64,000 nucleotides of DNA from JANRLT01 sp041736895 (GCA_041736895.1 JBGSSS010000211.1:8926-72925), one strand, 5' to 3'; shown: positions 1-9,196, numbered from the stretch's first letter. The notes: a model not told the origin generated them from the sequence alone. Numbers and translations: made by a program.

Positions 1-183
1 AAGAAACTGCCACTCGCCGAAGCGACGGAAGAACTCCTGACGAAAATCCTGCCCGCCGACGCCGGCGGGATCATCTCGCTGGACGCGTCGGGCAATGTCT
101 CGCTCCGGCATAACACGAGCGGCATGTCGCAAGCGTCGCTCGATGCGAATGGGAAACGCGTGGTGTCGTTGGGGAGTCCGTAA
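1..183 (+). CDS. Isoaspartyl peptidase/L-asparaginase, C-terminal fragment
   Basis: The first 60 codons, open from base 1 to the TAA at 181-183, read as the C-terminal end of a plant-type Ntn-hydrolase asparaginase (isoaspartyl dipeptidase). The recognisable part is a GGIISLDASGNVS stretch followed by HNTSGM, which matches the family's terminal GG-x-I-x-x-D-x-x-G pattern and the NT-x-GM turn near the active site. The enzyme removes beta-aspartyl residues from peptides. The start, the catalytic Thr and most of the protein lie before the window, so the assignment rests on this tail only. Confidence 0.75.
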   Translation, partial: KKLPLAEATEELLTKILPADAGGIISLDASGNVSLRHNTSGMSQASLDANGKRVVSLGSP

Positions 184-186
184 CTT

Positions 187-320
187 TAGCCCCCGGTCAA
201 TGACCGGGGGAGCAGCGGCTGGAGCGATGCTTCACGATCCATGAGTTTTGACGAAGATTTCGGGATTGAGAATTCTGCTTCGCGCAGCGCAACAATCCCC
301 CCGTCATTGACGGGGGGCTA
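187..320. repeat. Paired palindrome element between two genes
   Basis: Two palindromic hairpins bracket about 85 bp of unrelated sequence. The left unit (187-210) begins TAGCCCCCGGTCAATGACC and the right unit (297-320) is its inverse with CCGTCATTGACGG at its centre, ending CTA. The whole element is a hairpin pair facing inward. It occupies nearly all the space between the asparaginase stop and the next gene. It has no coding capacity. Confidence 0.7.
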
Positions 321-399
321 ATGGATTGCCAATAGCCAACTTCTCGTCAATGGCCTACACTTACGTCATCGCGACACAACTCACACTCGGAGCGGCGGA

Positions 400-924
400 A
401 TGAACATTGATTATCTGAACCTGGGCCTGCGTTTGCTGCATTTCTTTGCCGCGTTTGCCGCGGTTGGCGGGGCGATTTTTATTCGCTTTGCACTCTTGCC
501 GGCTCTGAGCGAAACGGAAGCCGGCGTGCGCACCGACATCCATGCCCGCGTTCGCCCTCGCTGGGCCAAGATCGTCGGCATCGCGATCGCGTTCCTGCTG
601 ATCTCGGGTCTGACGAACTACATCCTGTTCGTGCGCACGTTCCGGGACTTGCCGGAGGCGTGGACCGATGTTTACAAGATGACTTACCACACGCTCTTCG
701 GGATCAAGTTCGTCCTGGCGCTCGGGATGTTCTTTCTAGCGAGCGCGCTGGCGGGCAAAGCGGCGGGCTTGCAAAAGATTCGCGACAACGCGCGGTTTTG
801 GATCAACGTGAATTTGGTGCTGGCGCTCGCGTTGGTTGTTGTTAGCGGACTGATGCGGCAAACACATAGCGGCTTGACCGCGCCGAGCGGGTACGAGTTC
901 AAGCTCGAAAAGAAAGCCGTTTGA
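400..924 (+). CDS. Four-helix integral membrane protein of unknown function
   Basis: 174 residues with four hydrophobic segments, roughly at residues 9-30, 65-85, 105-125 and 140-158. The termini and loops are short and charged, and the tail is lysine-rich. I see no catalytic motif. The shape (a small CopD/DUF2269-like bundle) suggests a heme- or metal-related membrane protein, but no conserved His pair proves this. The ATG at 400 follows a purine-rich GAGCGGCGGA. It sits alone between a repeat element and dnaB on the same strand. Confidence 0.6.
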   Translation: MNIDYLNLGLRLLHFFAAFAAVGGAIFIRFALLPALSETEAGVRTDIHARVRPRWAKIVGIAIAFLLISGLTNYILFVRTFRDLPEAWTDVYKMTYHTLFGIKFVLALGMFFLASALAGKAAGLQKIRDNARFWINVNLVLALALVVVSGLMRQTHSGLTAPSGYEFKLEKKAV

Positions 925-1179
925 TCAATTTCAAACTCCCAAAGTACCCATCCGCTTGCGGCTTAGCAATTTCCAGTTTGACGCAACGGGCTCGCCTAGC
1001 ATGTCAACCCGTTCTCCACAACGAATCATAAAATCACAAAATTCGTCGTTGCCCTGGGTTGCGCATCTTGTCAGCAATTACGACGGGCAATCGTCGTGCG
1101 AGTCCCTGCATTCTGTGAGCTGTATCTGGTAAACTGAGAAGCCCTCAAAAAGGATTCTCACGCGAACGGAGTACGGCCC

Positions 1180-2604
1180 ATGAGCACTAGTCAGCGATTT
1201 GACCGAGCGAAGCCTGCGCCCAATGCGGCCGAATTGCTGGATCGTCAACAGCCGCGCAATCAAGAAGCCGAGCAAGGTGTCCTCGGCAGTATCTTGCTGT
1301 TGCCCGAGTGTTATGACGACGTCGCGCTCGTGCTAAACAAAGACGACTTCTACGACGACGCGCATCAGCGCATCTATCATCAAATTAGCGAACTGATTCG
1401 CGAAGGCCGGCGGATCGATATCACCATCCTGGTCGAAAAACTGCGGGTCTGCGGCGAATTGGAACTCGTCGGCGGGATGAGTTATCTCGGCACACTCGCC
1501 ACGAGTGTCCAACACGCGGCGCATGCCGTAGATTATGCCAAGATCGTGCGGGACAAGTCGTCGCTCCGCCGGCTGATCCTTGCCAGCACCGAAATTCTCC
1601 GCGACGCTTACGACAATAGCCAGGACCCGAAACATCTGCTCAGCCAAGCCGAGCAAAAGATCTTTCAAATCCTCGAAGATCAAGGGACCGGCGCCGCGCA
1701 GCCGATCAACGATATCTTGCACGAATCGCTCGCCCGCATTGACCAGCGCATGAAGGGCGAGAATATTCAGGGCGGCGTCATGACGGGTTACAAGGACCTC
1801 GATGACATGATGAGCGGGTTGCACGCCAATGAGCTCATCATCTTGGCGGCGCGGCCATCGATGGGTAAAACGGCGTTTGCGATGAACATCGCCGAGTATG
1901 TCGTGATGCACGAAAAGGAACCGTGCTTGTTTGTGAGCCTGGAAATGGGGGCGATTGAACTCGGCGACCGGCTGCTCTGTTCCGCCGCGCGGATCAACGG
2001 CCACCGGCTGCGCAACGGCACGATCAGCAACGAAGACCGCCGCAAGCTGCTGGAGAAAGCCGGCGAGATCAGTCTCGCGCCGCTCTTTGTCGACGACAAG
2101 CCCAGCCGCACGATGACCGAGATCGCGGCCATCTCGCGGCGCTTGCAGCGCAAGCATGGGCTTGGCCTGATCGTGATCGATTACCTACAGCTCATCGAAC
2201 CGGACAATCCCAAGGACCCGCGTCAGGAGCAAGTCAGCAAGATCGCGCGGCGGCTCAAGATTCTCGCCCGCGAGCTCAAGGTTCCGGTCATCTGCCTGGC
2301 CCAGCTCAACCGACAAGCCGAGCAATCGCGCGACAACAAGCCGCGGCTCTCGCACTTGCGTGAATCAGGCGCCATCGAGCAGGACGCCGACGTCGTCATG
2401 TTCGTTCACCGCGAAGAGTATTACGCCACCAATGAAGAAGACCGCGCCCGCGTCGCCGGGCAAGCCGAAATCATCATCGCGAAGCAGCGTAACGGGCCGG
2501 TGGGCGACATCAAGCTGACATGGCTGCGGGATTTTACGCGCTTCGAAAACGCGGCGTTCGAGGCCCACAGCGAGTTCCAAGATTTCAGCGGCGGCGAGTT
2601 TTAG
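1180..2604 (+). CDS. dnaB: Replicative DNA helicase DnaB
   Basis: 474 residues, the normal length for DnaB. The N-terminal helical domain (about residues 25-130) contains the typical NQEAEQGVLGSILL opening. The RecA-fold ATPase follows, with Walker A in ARPSMGKTAFAMN (about 225), an FVSLEM segment, a Walker B in LIVIDYLQLI (about 325) and a QLNRQAEQ/LSHLRESGAIEQD region near 395. The ring helicase unwinds the chromosome at the fork and loads primase. It is monocistronic here, between a membrane protein gene and putA. The identification is secure. Confidence 0.97.
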   Translation: MSTSQRFDRAKPAPNAAELLDRQQPRNQEAEQGVLGSILLLPECYDDVALVLNKDDFYDDAHQRIYHQISELIREGRRIDITILVEKLRVCGELELVGGMSYLGTLATSVQHAAHAVDYAKIVRDKSSLRRLILASTEILRDAYDNSQDPKHLLSQAEQKIFQILEDQGTGAAQPINDILHESLARIDQRMKGENIQGGVMTGYKDLDDMMSGLHANELIILAARPSMGKTAFAMNIAEYVVMHEKEPCLFVSLEMGAIELGDRLLCSAARINGHRLRNGTISNEDRRKLLEKAGEISLAPLFVDDKPSRTMTEIAAISRRLQRKHGLGLIVIDYLQLIEPDNPKDPRQEQVSKIARRLKILARELKVPVICLAQLNRQAEQSRDNKPRLSHLRESGAIEQDADVVMFVHREEYYATNEEDRARVAGQAEIIIAKQRNGPVGDIKLTWLRDFTRFENAAFEAHSEFQDFSGGEF

Positions 2605-2746
2605 TGGTGATTTCGCGACGCGAGATGCTACTTTCATGTAGCTGGTCGGCTGAGCCTCCCAGCGCTCCTCTTCGAGTCGCCGCTAAACGATTTGGTTGTA
2701 GAGTCCCGCAATTTCCGCAAAATCGGCCGTACAAATGGCCTCGCCG

Positions 2747-2772
2747 AATTATTGTATTTCGTTACAATAATT
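2747..2772. promoter_or_regulatory. Perfect 26-bp inverted repeat upstream of putA
   Basis: AATTATTGTA, six bases TTTCGT, then TACAATAATT: a perfect 10-bp-arm inverted repeat, AT-rich inside GC-rich surroundings. It ends 50 bp before the putA ATG and is not followed by a T-run, so it looks like a dimeric repressor or activator operator and not a terminator. The regulator is not encoded next to it, so its identity is open. Confidence 0.65.
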
Positions 2773-2822
2773 GCTCCGCATAAGATTCTTTCGAGTGCGA
2801 ACCTTTGCCCCGCTCGAGACCT

Positions 2823-5800
2823 ATGATTCGCGTCTTGCCCCACTCGAACCGCAGTGACATCGAAGCCCGCACGCAAGTGATCGGCCGCGAACTGCTCGCG
2901 CATGCCGATAACCAGCGTCCGCGCCTGTGGCAGCGCGCGTGGTGGGACGAGAAGCTGATGCAATTCTCGATGCGCGATCCGCAGGTCAAGGTTCAGCTCT
3001 TTCGGTTCATCGACGTCTTGCCGATGCTGCACACGCCGGCCAGCATCATGCGGCACCTGCGCGAGTACCTCGATCCGGTGCGCGAGCGGTTGCCGTTCTT
3101 GGGGCGCTGGGGGTTGTCGCTGGCGAGCAACATCCCACCGCTCGGCCAAGCGGCAGCCGCGATCGTTCGCCACGGTTCGCTGGCGCAAGCGCGGCGGTTC
3201 ATCGCCGGTTCGAACGTGGACGAGGTGCTTGCCACGGCCGAGCGCGAACGGAAACTCGGGAGGACGTTTACGCTCGATCTGCTCGGCGAAGCGGTGACCA
3301 GCGATGCCGAAGCCGAAGCGTATCAGGCTTCGTACCAAAAGATGCTCGACGAGCTTTGCCCGCGGGTGAATGCCTGGCCCGAGGTTCCGCAACTCGACCG
3401 CGACTCGCGCGGCCCGCTCCCCCGGGTGAATGTCTCGATCAAACTCTCGGCACTCGACAGCCGCTTCGACGGCATCGATCAGGCTGGCACACTGGAGCGC
3501 GTCGGCGCGCGGTTGCGGCCGTTGTTGCGCACGGCGATGCGACATCGCGCGCACTTGCATTTGGATATGGAGTCGTACGCGGCCAAGGATCTGACGCTGC
3601 GGATCGCGCGGACGATCTTCATGGAGCCCGAGTTTCGCGACTATCCGCATTTTGGCGTGGTGATTCAGTGCTACTTGCGCGACGCGGAGCAGGACCTGCG
3701 CGAGTTGCAAGCTTGGGCTGTCGAGCGCGGGACGCCGCTGTGGGTACGGCTTGTCAAAGGAGCGTACTGGGATTACGAAACGATCTACGCGGGGTTGCAG
3801 GATTGGCCGATTCCTGTTTGGACGCGCAAGTGGGAATCCGACGCGTGTTACGAACGCGCGACGCGGTACATGTTCGAGCATCCCGCAGCGTTTCGCGTCG
3901 CGCTCGCGAGTCACAACATTCGCTCGCTCGCCCAGGGGATCGCGACGGCCGAGGGATTCGGCGTGGACCCGCGCGATTACGAAATCCAAATGCTCTACGG
4001 CATGGCCGATGCCGAGAAGCAAGCATTGGTCGAGCGCGGCTTGCGGCTGCGGATTTACATGCCGTTCGGCGAGTTGATTCCCGGGATGGCGTACTTGGTG
4101 CGGCGATTGTTGGAGAACACGAGCAACGATTCGTTCCTCGCGGCGGGCTTAAGCAGCAAGCCGCCGGCGGAAGTTTTGTTGCGCGATCCGGCGATGAATG
4201 AGCGAACAACGTTGCAAGCAGTTAAAGTGAGCGATTCAGCGAAAGAGACAAGCAATTCAATGATGACAGCAACAGCCCCACAAAAGATGAATGCTCCCGA
4301 GCAACGTCCCTTCGTCAACGAACCGCTGTGGGACTTTGCGAAGGCCACATCGCGCGAGGCCATGCAAGCCGCGCTCGCGCAGGTGCGCGGCAAACTCGGA
4401 GCGACGTATCCGTTGGTCATTGGCGGCCTGCGCATTGTCGCGGCGGAGAATTTGCCGCGTTACAATCCGTCGCAGACCGGCGAACTGATCGGCCGCGTTG
4501 CCAATGCTTCGCCGACACAAGTCGAGCAAGCTGTCCGCGCCGCGAAAGAGGCGCAACCCGCGTGGGCCGCGCTTGGTTGGGAACGGCGTGCGGCGTTGTT
4601 ACGCGCGACGGCCGAGCAGATGCGGATGCATCGGGCGGAGTTGTGCGCGTGGCAAATCCTCGAGTGCGGCAAGCCGTGGCGCGAAGCCGATGGCGATGTG
4701 GCCGAGGCGATCGACTTTTGCGAATACTACGCGTCGGGCGCAGCGCGGCTCGCCGATGCCGGCGGGATCGATCTGCCGGGCGAGGGAAATCGCTTGGAGT
4801 ATCATCCGCTCGGCGTGGTTGGCGTCATCGCGCCGTGGAATTTCCCGCTCGCGATTCTCACCGGCATGACGGCCGCGGCGCTCGTCACGGGCAATACCGT
4901 CGTGATGAAGCCGGCCGAGCAATCGGCCGTCATGGCGGCGAAGTTGATGGACGTCTTCGAAGCGGCCGGATTACCGCCGGGCGTCGTGAACTTCCTGCCC
5001 GGGACGGGCGAAGTCGTCGGCGCGGGCTTGGTCGAACATCGTGATGTGGCGTTGATCGCGTTCACCGGCTCGCGACCTGTCGGGATGGCAATCCATCGCC
5101 GCGCGGCGGAGTTGAGCGGAATGCGCGGTTCGCGCGTCGTGAAGCGGGTGATTGCCGAAATGGGGGGGAAAAACGCGGTGATTGTCGCCGACGATGCGGA
5201 TCTCGACGAAGCGGTGCTCGGCGTGGTGAAAAGCGCGTTTGGCTTCGCGGGGCAGAAGTGCTCGGCTTGCTCGCGGTGCGTCGTGGTGGGCGATGTGTAC
5301 GACGCCTTTGTCCCGCGCTTGGTCGCCGCAGCAAAGAGCCTAACGCTCGGTCCGGCCGATCAACCTGGCACGACGATTGGACCCGTGATTGACGAAGAAT
5401 CACTCGCCCGCATCAAGAAATACATCGACATCGGCAAGGCGGAAGCCACCACGGCGCTCGCCACCGACAGCGGCGCGCTCGCCGCGCAGGGGCATTTCGT
5501 CGGGCCGCACATTTTCACGAACGTCGCGCCGCAGAGCCGGCTGGCGCAGGAAGAAATCTTCGGCCCGGTGCTGGCCGTGATTCGGGCGCGGGACTTGGAC
5601 GAGGCGCTGACGATCGCCAATGACACGGATTACGCGCTGACGGGCGGGATCTTCTCGCGCAGTCCGGCGACGCTCGAGCGGGTACAGCGCGAGTTTCAGG
5701 TCGGCAATCTCTACATCAATCGCCCGATCACCGGCGCGCTGGTCGCCCGCCAGCCATTCGGCGGCTACCGCATGTCGGGCATCGGCAGCAAAGCCGGCGG

Positions 5801-5891
5801 ACCGGATTATCTGTATCAATTCGTGGTTCCGCGCACGATCACCGAGAACACATTGCGCCGTGGTTTCGCGCCGGTGGAAGAAGGGGAGTAA
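2823..5891 (+). CDS. putA: Bifunctional proline dehydrogenase / L-glutamate gamma-semialdehyde dehydrogenase
   Basis: About 1022 residues. The first ~450 form the FAD-linked proline dehydrogenase barrel, with RVNVSIKLSAL, VRLVKGAYWDYE and the C-terminal substrate loop LVRRLLENTSNDSF. After a short linker (about 460-500) comes an aldehyde dehydrogenase with PWNFPLAI, FTGSRPVG, the catalytic Glu in EMGGKNA and the catalytic Cys in GQKCSACSR. Together they oxidise proline to glutamate. I prefer ATG 2823; a TTG at 2805 would add six residues. There is no N-terminal DNA-binding domain, so the protein is unlikely to be its own repressor as in enteric PutA. The operator-like palindrome just upstream fits external control. 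Confidence 0.95.
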   Translation: MIRVLPHSNRSDIEARTQVIGRELLAHADNQRPRLWQRAWWDEKLMQFSMRDPQVKVQLFRFIDVLPMLHTPASIMRHLREYLDPVRERLPFLGRWGLSLASNIPPLGQAAAAIVRHGSLAQARRFIAGSNVDEVLATAERERKLGRTFTLDLLGEAVTSDAEAEAYQASYQKMLDELCPRVNAWPEVPQLDRDSRGPLPRVNVSIKLSALDSRFDGIDQAGTLERVGARLRPLLRTAMRHRAHLHLDMESYAAKDLTLRIARTIFMEPEFRDYPHFGVVIQCYLRDAEQDLRELQAWAVERGTPLWVRLVKGAYWDYETIYAGLQDWPIPVWTRKWESDACYERATRYMFEHPAAFRVALASHNIRSLAQGIATAEGFGVDPRDYEIQMLYGMADAEKQALVERGLRLRIYMPFGELIPGMAYLVRRLLENTSNDSFLAAGLSSKPPAEVLLRDPAMNERTTLQAVKVSDSAKETSNSMMTATAPQKMNAPEQRPFVNEPLWDFAKATSREAMQAALAQVRGKLGATYPLVIGGLRIVAAENLPRYNPSQTGELIGRVANASPTQVEQAVRAAKEAQPAWAALGWERRAALLRATAEQMRMHRAELCAWQILECGKPWREADGDVAEAIDFCEYYASGAARLADAGGIDLPGEGNRLEYHPLGVVGVIAPWNFPLAILTGMTAAALVTGNTVVMKPAEQSAVMAAKLMDVFEAAGLPPGVVNFLPGTGEVVGAGLVEHRDVALIAFTGSRPVGMAIHRRAAELSGMRGSRVVKRVIAEMGGKNAVIVADDADLDEAVLGVVKSAFGFAGQKCSACSRCVVVGDVYDAFVPRLVAAAKSLTLGPADQPGTTIGPVIDEESLARIKKYIDIGKAEATTALATDSGALAAQGHFVGPHIFTNVAPQSRLAQEEIFGPVLAVIRARDLDEALTIANDTDYALTGGIFSRSPATLERVQREFQVGNLYINRPITGALVARQPFGGYRMSGIGSKAGGPDYLYQFVVPRTITENTLRRGFAPVEEGE

Positions 5892-5943
5892 TTCCGTAGC
5901 TCGTAGCCATGCTGCGAGCGAGCTTTAGGAGGGAAAATACAAG

Positions 5944-6069
5944 CCACAGATGGACACAGATGGGACACAGATAAATGCAAGCGATCTTAGAATGAAAGAA
6001 CTCGTCACTCCCTGGCTTACGCCTCGGGCTTCAAATTCTCATTTGTGTTTATCAGTGTCCATCTGTGGG
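5944..6069. repeat. Paired inverted repeat between putA and cmk
   Basis: The left unit (5944-5975) contains CCACAGATGGACACAGATG and the right unit (6042-6069) is its inverse ending GTGTCCATCTGTGG, separated by about 65 bp. The arms could fold into one imperfect long hairpin. The family differs in sequence from the other elements in the window but has the same inward-facing plan. Confidence 0.65.
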
Positions 6070-6127
6070 CAGTATTTTGCATTTCTCTTCTCTTTCCTTA
6101 TCGTCTTGGCTCGCGTAAATTATAGAG

Positions 6128-6799
6128 ATGATCGTCACTCTTGATGGACCTGCTGGAGCTGGGAAAAGTACCGTCGCGCGGGCACTTGCGCGGCGGCTGG
6201 GATTTCGTTTTCTTGACACGGGGGCGATGTATCGCGCCGTCGCTTGGGCGGCGAATGAACGCGGGCATGATTGGTCGCTCGAAGCGGCGCTTGTTGAACT
6301 TGCGGCGCAAGTCCGCATCGAATTCGCCGGGACGTCCGTGTTGGTCGATGACTGCGATGTGACCACGGCGATTCGGACGCCCGAGATCACGAACCTGACG
6401 CATTACGCGGCGAACAATCCGGGCGTCCGGGCAATCATGGTGGAGCAGCAGCGGCAGCTCGCGGGCCTGGATGATTTCGTCACCGAAGGCCGCGATCAAG
6501 GGACGATCGTCTTTCCGCACGCCGAGTGCAAAATCTTTCTCACGGCCAGCCCCGAAGAACGCGCCCGCCGCCGGCAGCTTGAATTGCAAGCCCGCGGCGA
6601 AACAGTGGAGTACGCCGAGTTGCTGGCGGAGCAAAACCTGCGCGATTCACGCGACCGCAACCGTGAAGTCGGCCCGCTGGCCCGCGCGGCCGATGCAGTT
6701 CTCGTCCCGACCGACGGGCTCGACACAGATAAAGTGATCGACCGCCTCGAGTCGATCGTCCGCGAGCGCATGGCGAAGCTTAAAAGCTGCGCGAAGTAG
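6128..6799 (+). CDS. cmk: Cytidylate kinase
   Basis: 223 residues. The P-loop GPAGAGKSTVA is at residues 7-17, followed by LGFRFLDTGAMYRA, which is the diagnostic CMP kinase substrate segment. EGRDQGTIVFP (about 116) and a LID-like ARRRQLELQARG stretch (about 140) complete the pattern. It phosphorylates CMP and dCMP for nucleic acid synthesis. The ATG lies 59 bp after the paired repeat. No downstream partner on the same strand; ftsY converges from the other side. Confidence 0.95.
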   Translation: MIVTLDGPAGAGKSTVARALARRLGFRFLDTGAMYRAVAWAANERGHDWSLEAALVELAAQVRIEFAGTSVLVDDCDVTTAIRTPEITNLTHYAANNPGVRAIMVEQQRQLAGLDDFVTEGRDQGTIVFPHAECKIFLTASPEERARRRQLELQARGETVEYAELLAEQNLRDSRDRNREVGPLARAADAVLVPTDGLDTDKVIDRLESIVRERMAKLKSCAK

Positions 6800-6859
6800 T
6801 ACTCCGACTCTCGATCAATCGAAGTGATGGGGCAGGGTGATTAGACGGACTGGTACGCG

Positions 6860-7861
6860 CTACGCCTGTAACCCCTCGAACATCGCTTCGACGAATGTCT
6901 CGGGCACAAATGGAATGAGATCGTCGGCTTGCTCGCCGACGCCGATGAACTTGACCGGCAGTTGAAACTGCTGGCGGATTGGAATCACGACGCCGCCCTT
7001 AGCCGTGCCGTCGATTTTGCTGAGGACGATGCCCGTGCATTGCACGGCGTCGGTGAAGCCGCGGGCCTGGCTGATCGCGTTTTGGCCGCTGGTGCCATCA
7101 AGCACAAGCAGCACTTCGTGCGGCGCTTCGGGCAGGCGTTTGCCGATGACGCGGTGAATTTTGGTGAGTTCCGACATCAAGTTCTGCTGCGTTTGCAACC
7201 GGCCCGCGGTATCAACGATGCAGATATCGGCGTTGCTCGTCACGGCCGCATCGACTGCGCGATGAGCAACACTCGCTGGATCGGAACCCGCCGCACCGGT
7301 AACGATTTCCGCGCCGAGCCGTTCGGCCCAGATCGTAAGTTGCTGCACCGCCGCGGCGCGAAACGTATCGCCCGCGCCGAGGACAACTTTCTTCCCTTGC
7401 TGGCGGAACAGGTGCGCGAGTTTTGCAATCGATGTCGTCTTGCCCGAGCCATTCACGCCCGCGACCATGATGACCGTCGGCCCGCTGGGGTTCAGTTTGA
7501 GCGACGCATCGCCCTGGGCGAGCAGCGAGCGGAGTTCGGTTTTGACGCTGCCGAGGAGCTGGGTGATCTCAACGACCCGCGCGCGGTATTCGTTGCCAAT
7601 CCGTTCGACGATCTCTCCCGCCGCGGCGGGGCCCATGTCGGTCTTGATCAGAATCGCACGAAGCTCGTTCAAGAAGTCGTCATCAACGAGCCGGCCAGCG
7701 CCTTTGAACAGGTCGCGGATATCGGTGTTGAGCAGCGCCGACGTTTTCTTTAACGCTGACTTAATGCCAGAAAACCATCCGGCTTTTTCGGCAGGAGGTG
7801 CCGCTTCGACAGGCGCTGGCTTCGCAGGTTCTTTCGATTTGAATACGTCGAACAGGCCCAT
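6860..7861 (-). CDS. ftsY: Signal recognition particle receptor FtsY
   Basis: 333 residues with a short, Pro/Ala-rich acidic N-terminal region (1-28) and then the NG GTPase domain. G1 GVNGSGKTTSIAKL is near 133, DTFRAAAVQQL near 165, DTAGRLQTQ near 216, SKIDGTAKGG near 282 and the terminal VGEQADDLIPF. It docks ribosome-SRP complexes on the inner membrane. The short A domain is normal for bacteria other than enterics. It follows nusB and ribH on the same strand and may be transcribed with them, although a repeat element separates it from nusB. Confidence 0.97.
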   Translation of the reverse strand: MGLFDVFKSKEPAKPAPVEAAPPAEKAGWFSGIKSALKKTSALLNTDIRDLFKGAGRLVDDDFLNELRAILIKTDMGPAAAGEIVERIGNEYRARVVEITQLLGSVKTELRSLLAQGDASLKLNPSGPTVIMVAGVNGSGKTTSIAKLAHLFRQQGKKVVLGAGDTFRAAAVQQLTIWAERLGAEIVTGAAGSDPASVAHRAVDAAVTSNADICIVDTAGRLQTQQNLMSELTKIHRVIGKRLPEAPHEVLLVLDGTSGQNAISQARGFTDAVQCTGIVLSKIDGTAKGGVVIPIRQQFQLPVKFIGVGEQADDLIPFVPETFVEAMFEGLQA

Positions 7862-7872
7862 AGCTGATGGTC

Positions 7873-7990
7873 GTAGGTTGTAAGTAGTAAGTTGTAAGTA
7901 AGTTGCCGAGGCGTTTCGTCACGATATCGAGATTAGCGTTGAATAATGAATGTTGCTTTTACCTACAACTTACAACCTAAAACTTATAAC
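7873..7990. repeat. Inverted GTTGTAAGT-type repeat between nusB and ftsY
   Basis: Left arm GTAGGTTGTAAGTAGTAAG and right arm CCTACAACTTACAACC form an inverted pair with about 65 bp between them. The right arm ends exactly at the nusB stop codon (TAG, minus strand, 7992-7990). The same family recurs at 15961-16032. It is AT-rich compared with the genes around it. Confidence 0.6.
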
Positions 7991-8412
7991 TATTCCTTTG
8001 CGGGCGAATCTTTGCGATGCCCAGCCAGGAACCGATCGAGGATCCCGTTCACGAATTGACTCGAGTGCCCGCTGCCGTAGCGCTTCGCGAGCTCGACCGC
8101 TTCGTTGATCGCGACGCGGTCGGGTGTGCCGTGGAAGAGAATCTCGAACGCGCCGATGCGGAGCACATTGCGATCCGTCGCCGCCATCCGTTCGATCGTC
8201 CAATTGTCGGCCGTCTTGCCGAGCATCTGATCGAGCTCCGCCCGATTGCGGCGCACGCCCGAGACCAGCGCCCGGCTAAATTCGATGAGTTCATCATCGC
8301 GCAGCCGCGTACGAAGGAACTGATCGGCTTCGGCCGGATTCAGACCGGGATTCAGGTCGTCTTGAAACAATACCTGAAGGGCGACTTCACGAGCTCGGGA
8401 ACGGCGGGCCAT
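7990..8412 (-). CDS. nusB: Transcription antitermination factor NusB
   Basis: 140 residues, typical for NusB. ARRSRAREVALQVLFQ at the N-terminus and the C-terminal DRVAINEAVELAKRYG segment are diagnostic. NusB with NusE (S10) binds boxA RNA in rRNA leaders. It is downstream of ribH on the same strand, the usual ribH-nusB order, but a 142-bp palindromic element has been placed between them. The stop codon touches the adjoining repeat. Confidence 0.95.
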   Translation of the reverse strand: MARRSRAREVALQVLFQDDLNPGLNPAEADQFLRTRLRDDELIEFSRALVSGVRRNRAELDQMLGKTADNWTIERMAATDRNVLRIGAFEILFHGTPDRVAINEAVELAKRYGSGHSSQFVNGILDRFLAGHRKDSPAKE

Positions 8413-8498
8413 GCGAACGGGGACAGGGACAAAATCTGGGGAAATGCGACTTTGTTATTTTAGCAATTTATGTTCGGGAAGAGAGGGGGGCATTTTTC

Positions 8499-8640
8499 GT
8501 AGGCCCGGCTGTGCCGGGCACACGCAAAACTTTCCAGTGCCAGATATTTCCGCAGGGAAATCTCGCGTTCGAAGGCAAGCTGCCTGCGAGGCGATTCGCG
8601 CGAACGACGTCCACTCTTTGTGCGGCACAGCCGCACCTAC
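8499..8640. repeat. GTAG-ended paired palindrome element, copy 1
   Basis: Left end GTAGGCCCGGCTGTGCCGGG (8499-8518) and right end GTGCGGCACAGCCGCACCTA (8620-8639, one further C at 8640). Each end is a palindrome, and the outermost bases are GTAG/CTAC. The 142-bp element has the same two ends as 33237-33364, there in the opposite orientation, with a diverged core. On the minus strand its terminal TAG is the stop codon of ribH. No ORF lies within it. Confidence 0.75.
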
Positions 8641-9101
8641 GACAGCGCCTTAATCAAGCTCGCCATGCGCAGCGCCGCTTCGGCACATTCGCTCCCTTTA
8701 TTCCCCATCCTTCCGCCGGCGCGTTGCAGGGCTTGCTCCAACGTGTCGCAGGTCAACAGCCCAAACAGCACCGGGATACCAGTCCGCACGCCGGTTTCCA
8801 TGATCGACATGCTCACCGCGCGGTTGATGTGTTGATCGTGGGTCGTTTCTCCCCGAATCACCGCGCCGAAGACCAAGACCGCGGAGTAATCGCCGGATTC
8901 GGCCATCACGGCGGCAATCGGCGGGAGTTCGAACGCGCCGGGGACCCAAGCGATGTCGATGTTCTTTTCGTCGACGCCGTGCTTGGCGAAAACCTCTTGC
9001 GCGCCGCGCAGTAACTTGCCCGTCACCGTCTCGTTGTAGCGCGAAACGACGATGCCGATTTTTGCGGCAGGAGGAGTCAACGTTCCTTCGTACGTAGTCA
9101 T
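8637..9101 (-). CDS. ribH: 6,7-dimethyl-8-ribityllumazine synthase
   Basis: 154 residues, the normal size. Family signatures are VVSRYNETVTGKLL (residues ~18-31), VPGAFELP (~54), GAVIRGETTHDQHI with the catalytic His (~79-92) and PVLFGLLTCDTLEQAL (~110). It condenses the ribityl pyrimidine with the 3,4-dihydroxy-2-butanone phosphate in riboflavin synthesis. The reading frame ends with LIKALS and then TAG, where the TAG is the outermost triplet of a palindromic element, so the natural C-terminus has probably been trimmed or replaced. Confidence 0.95.
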   Translation of the reverse strand: MTTYEGTLTPPAAKIGIVVSRYNETVTGKLLRGAQEVFAKHGVDEKNIDIAWVPGAFELPPIAAVMAESGDYSAVLVFGAVIRGETTHDQHINRAVSMSIMETGVRTGIPVLFGLLTCDTLEQALQRAGGRMGNKGSECAEAALRMASLIKALS

Positions 9102-9196
9102 GCAGACGATTTTGTAGTAGCGAAAAAGTTTAACACCGATGAAGAATTTGCAAAGCCCAGGAGTTTACCTCCTGGGAGCATTTTAGAGACATGATC

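Noticed and set aside
2634..4022. Long open frames antisense to and in other frames of putA (up to 462 codons)
   Set aside because: Arg/His-rich shadow translations of a GC-rich gene; the putA frame has full domain support.
9156..9179. CCCAGGAGTTTACCTCCTGGG hairpin as the rho terminator
   Set aside because: A hairpin is present, but neither strand has a convincing T-run after it; more likely another palindromic repeat.
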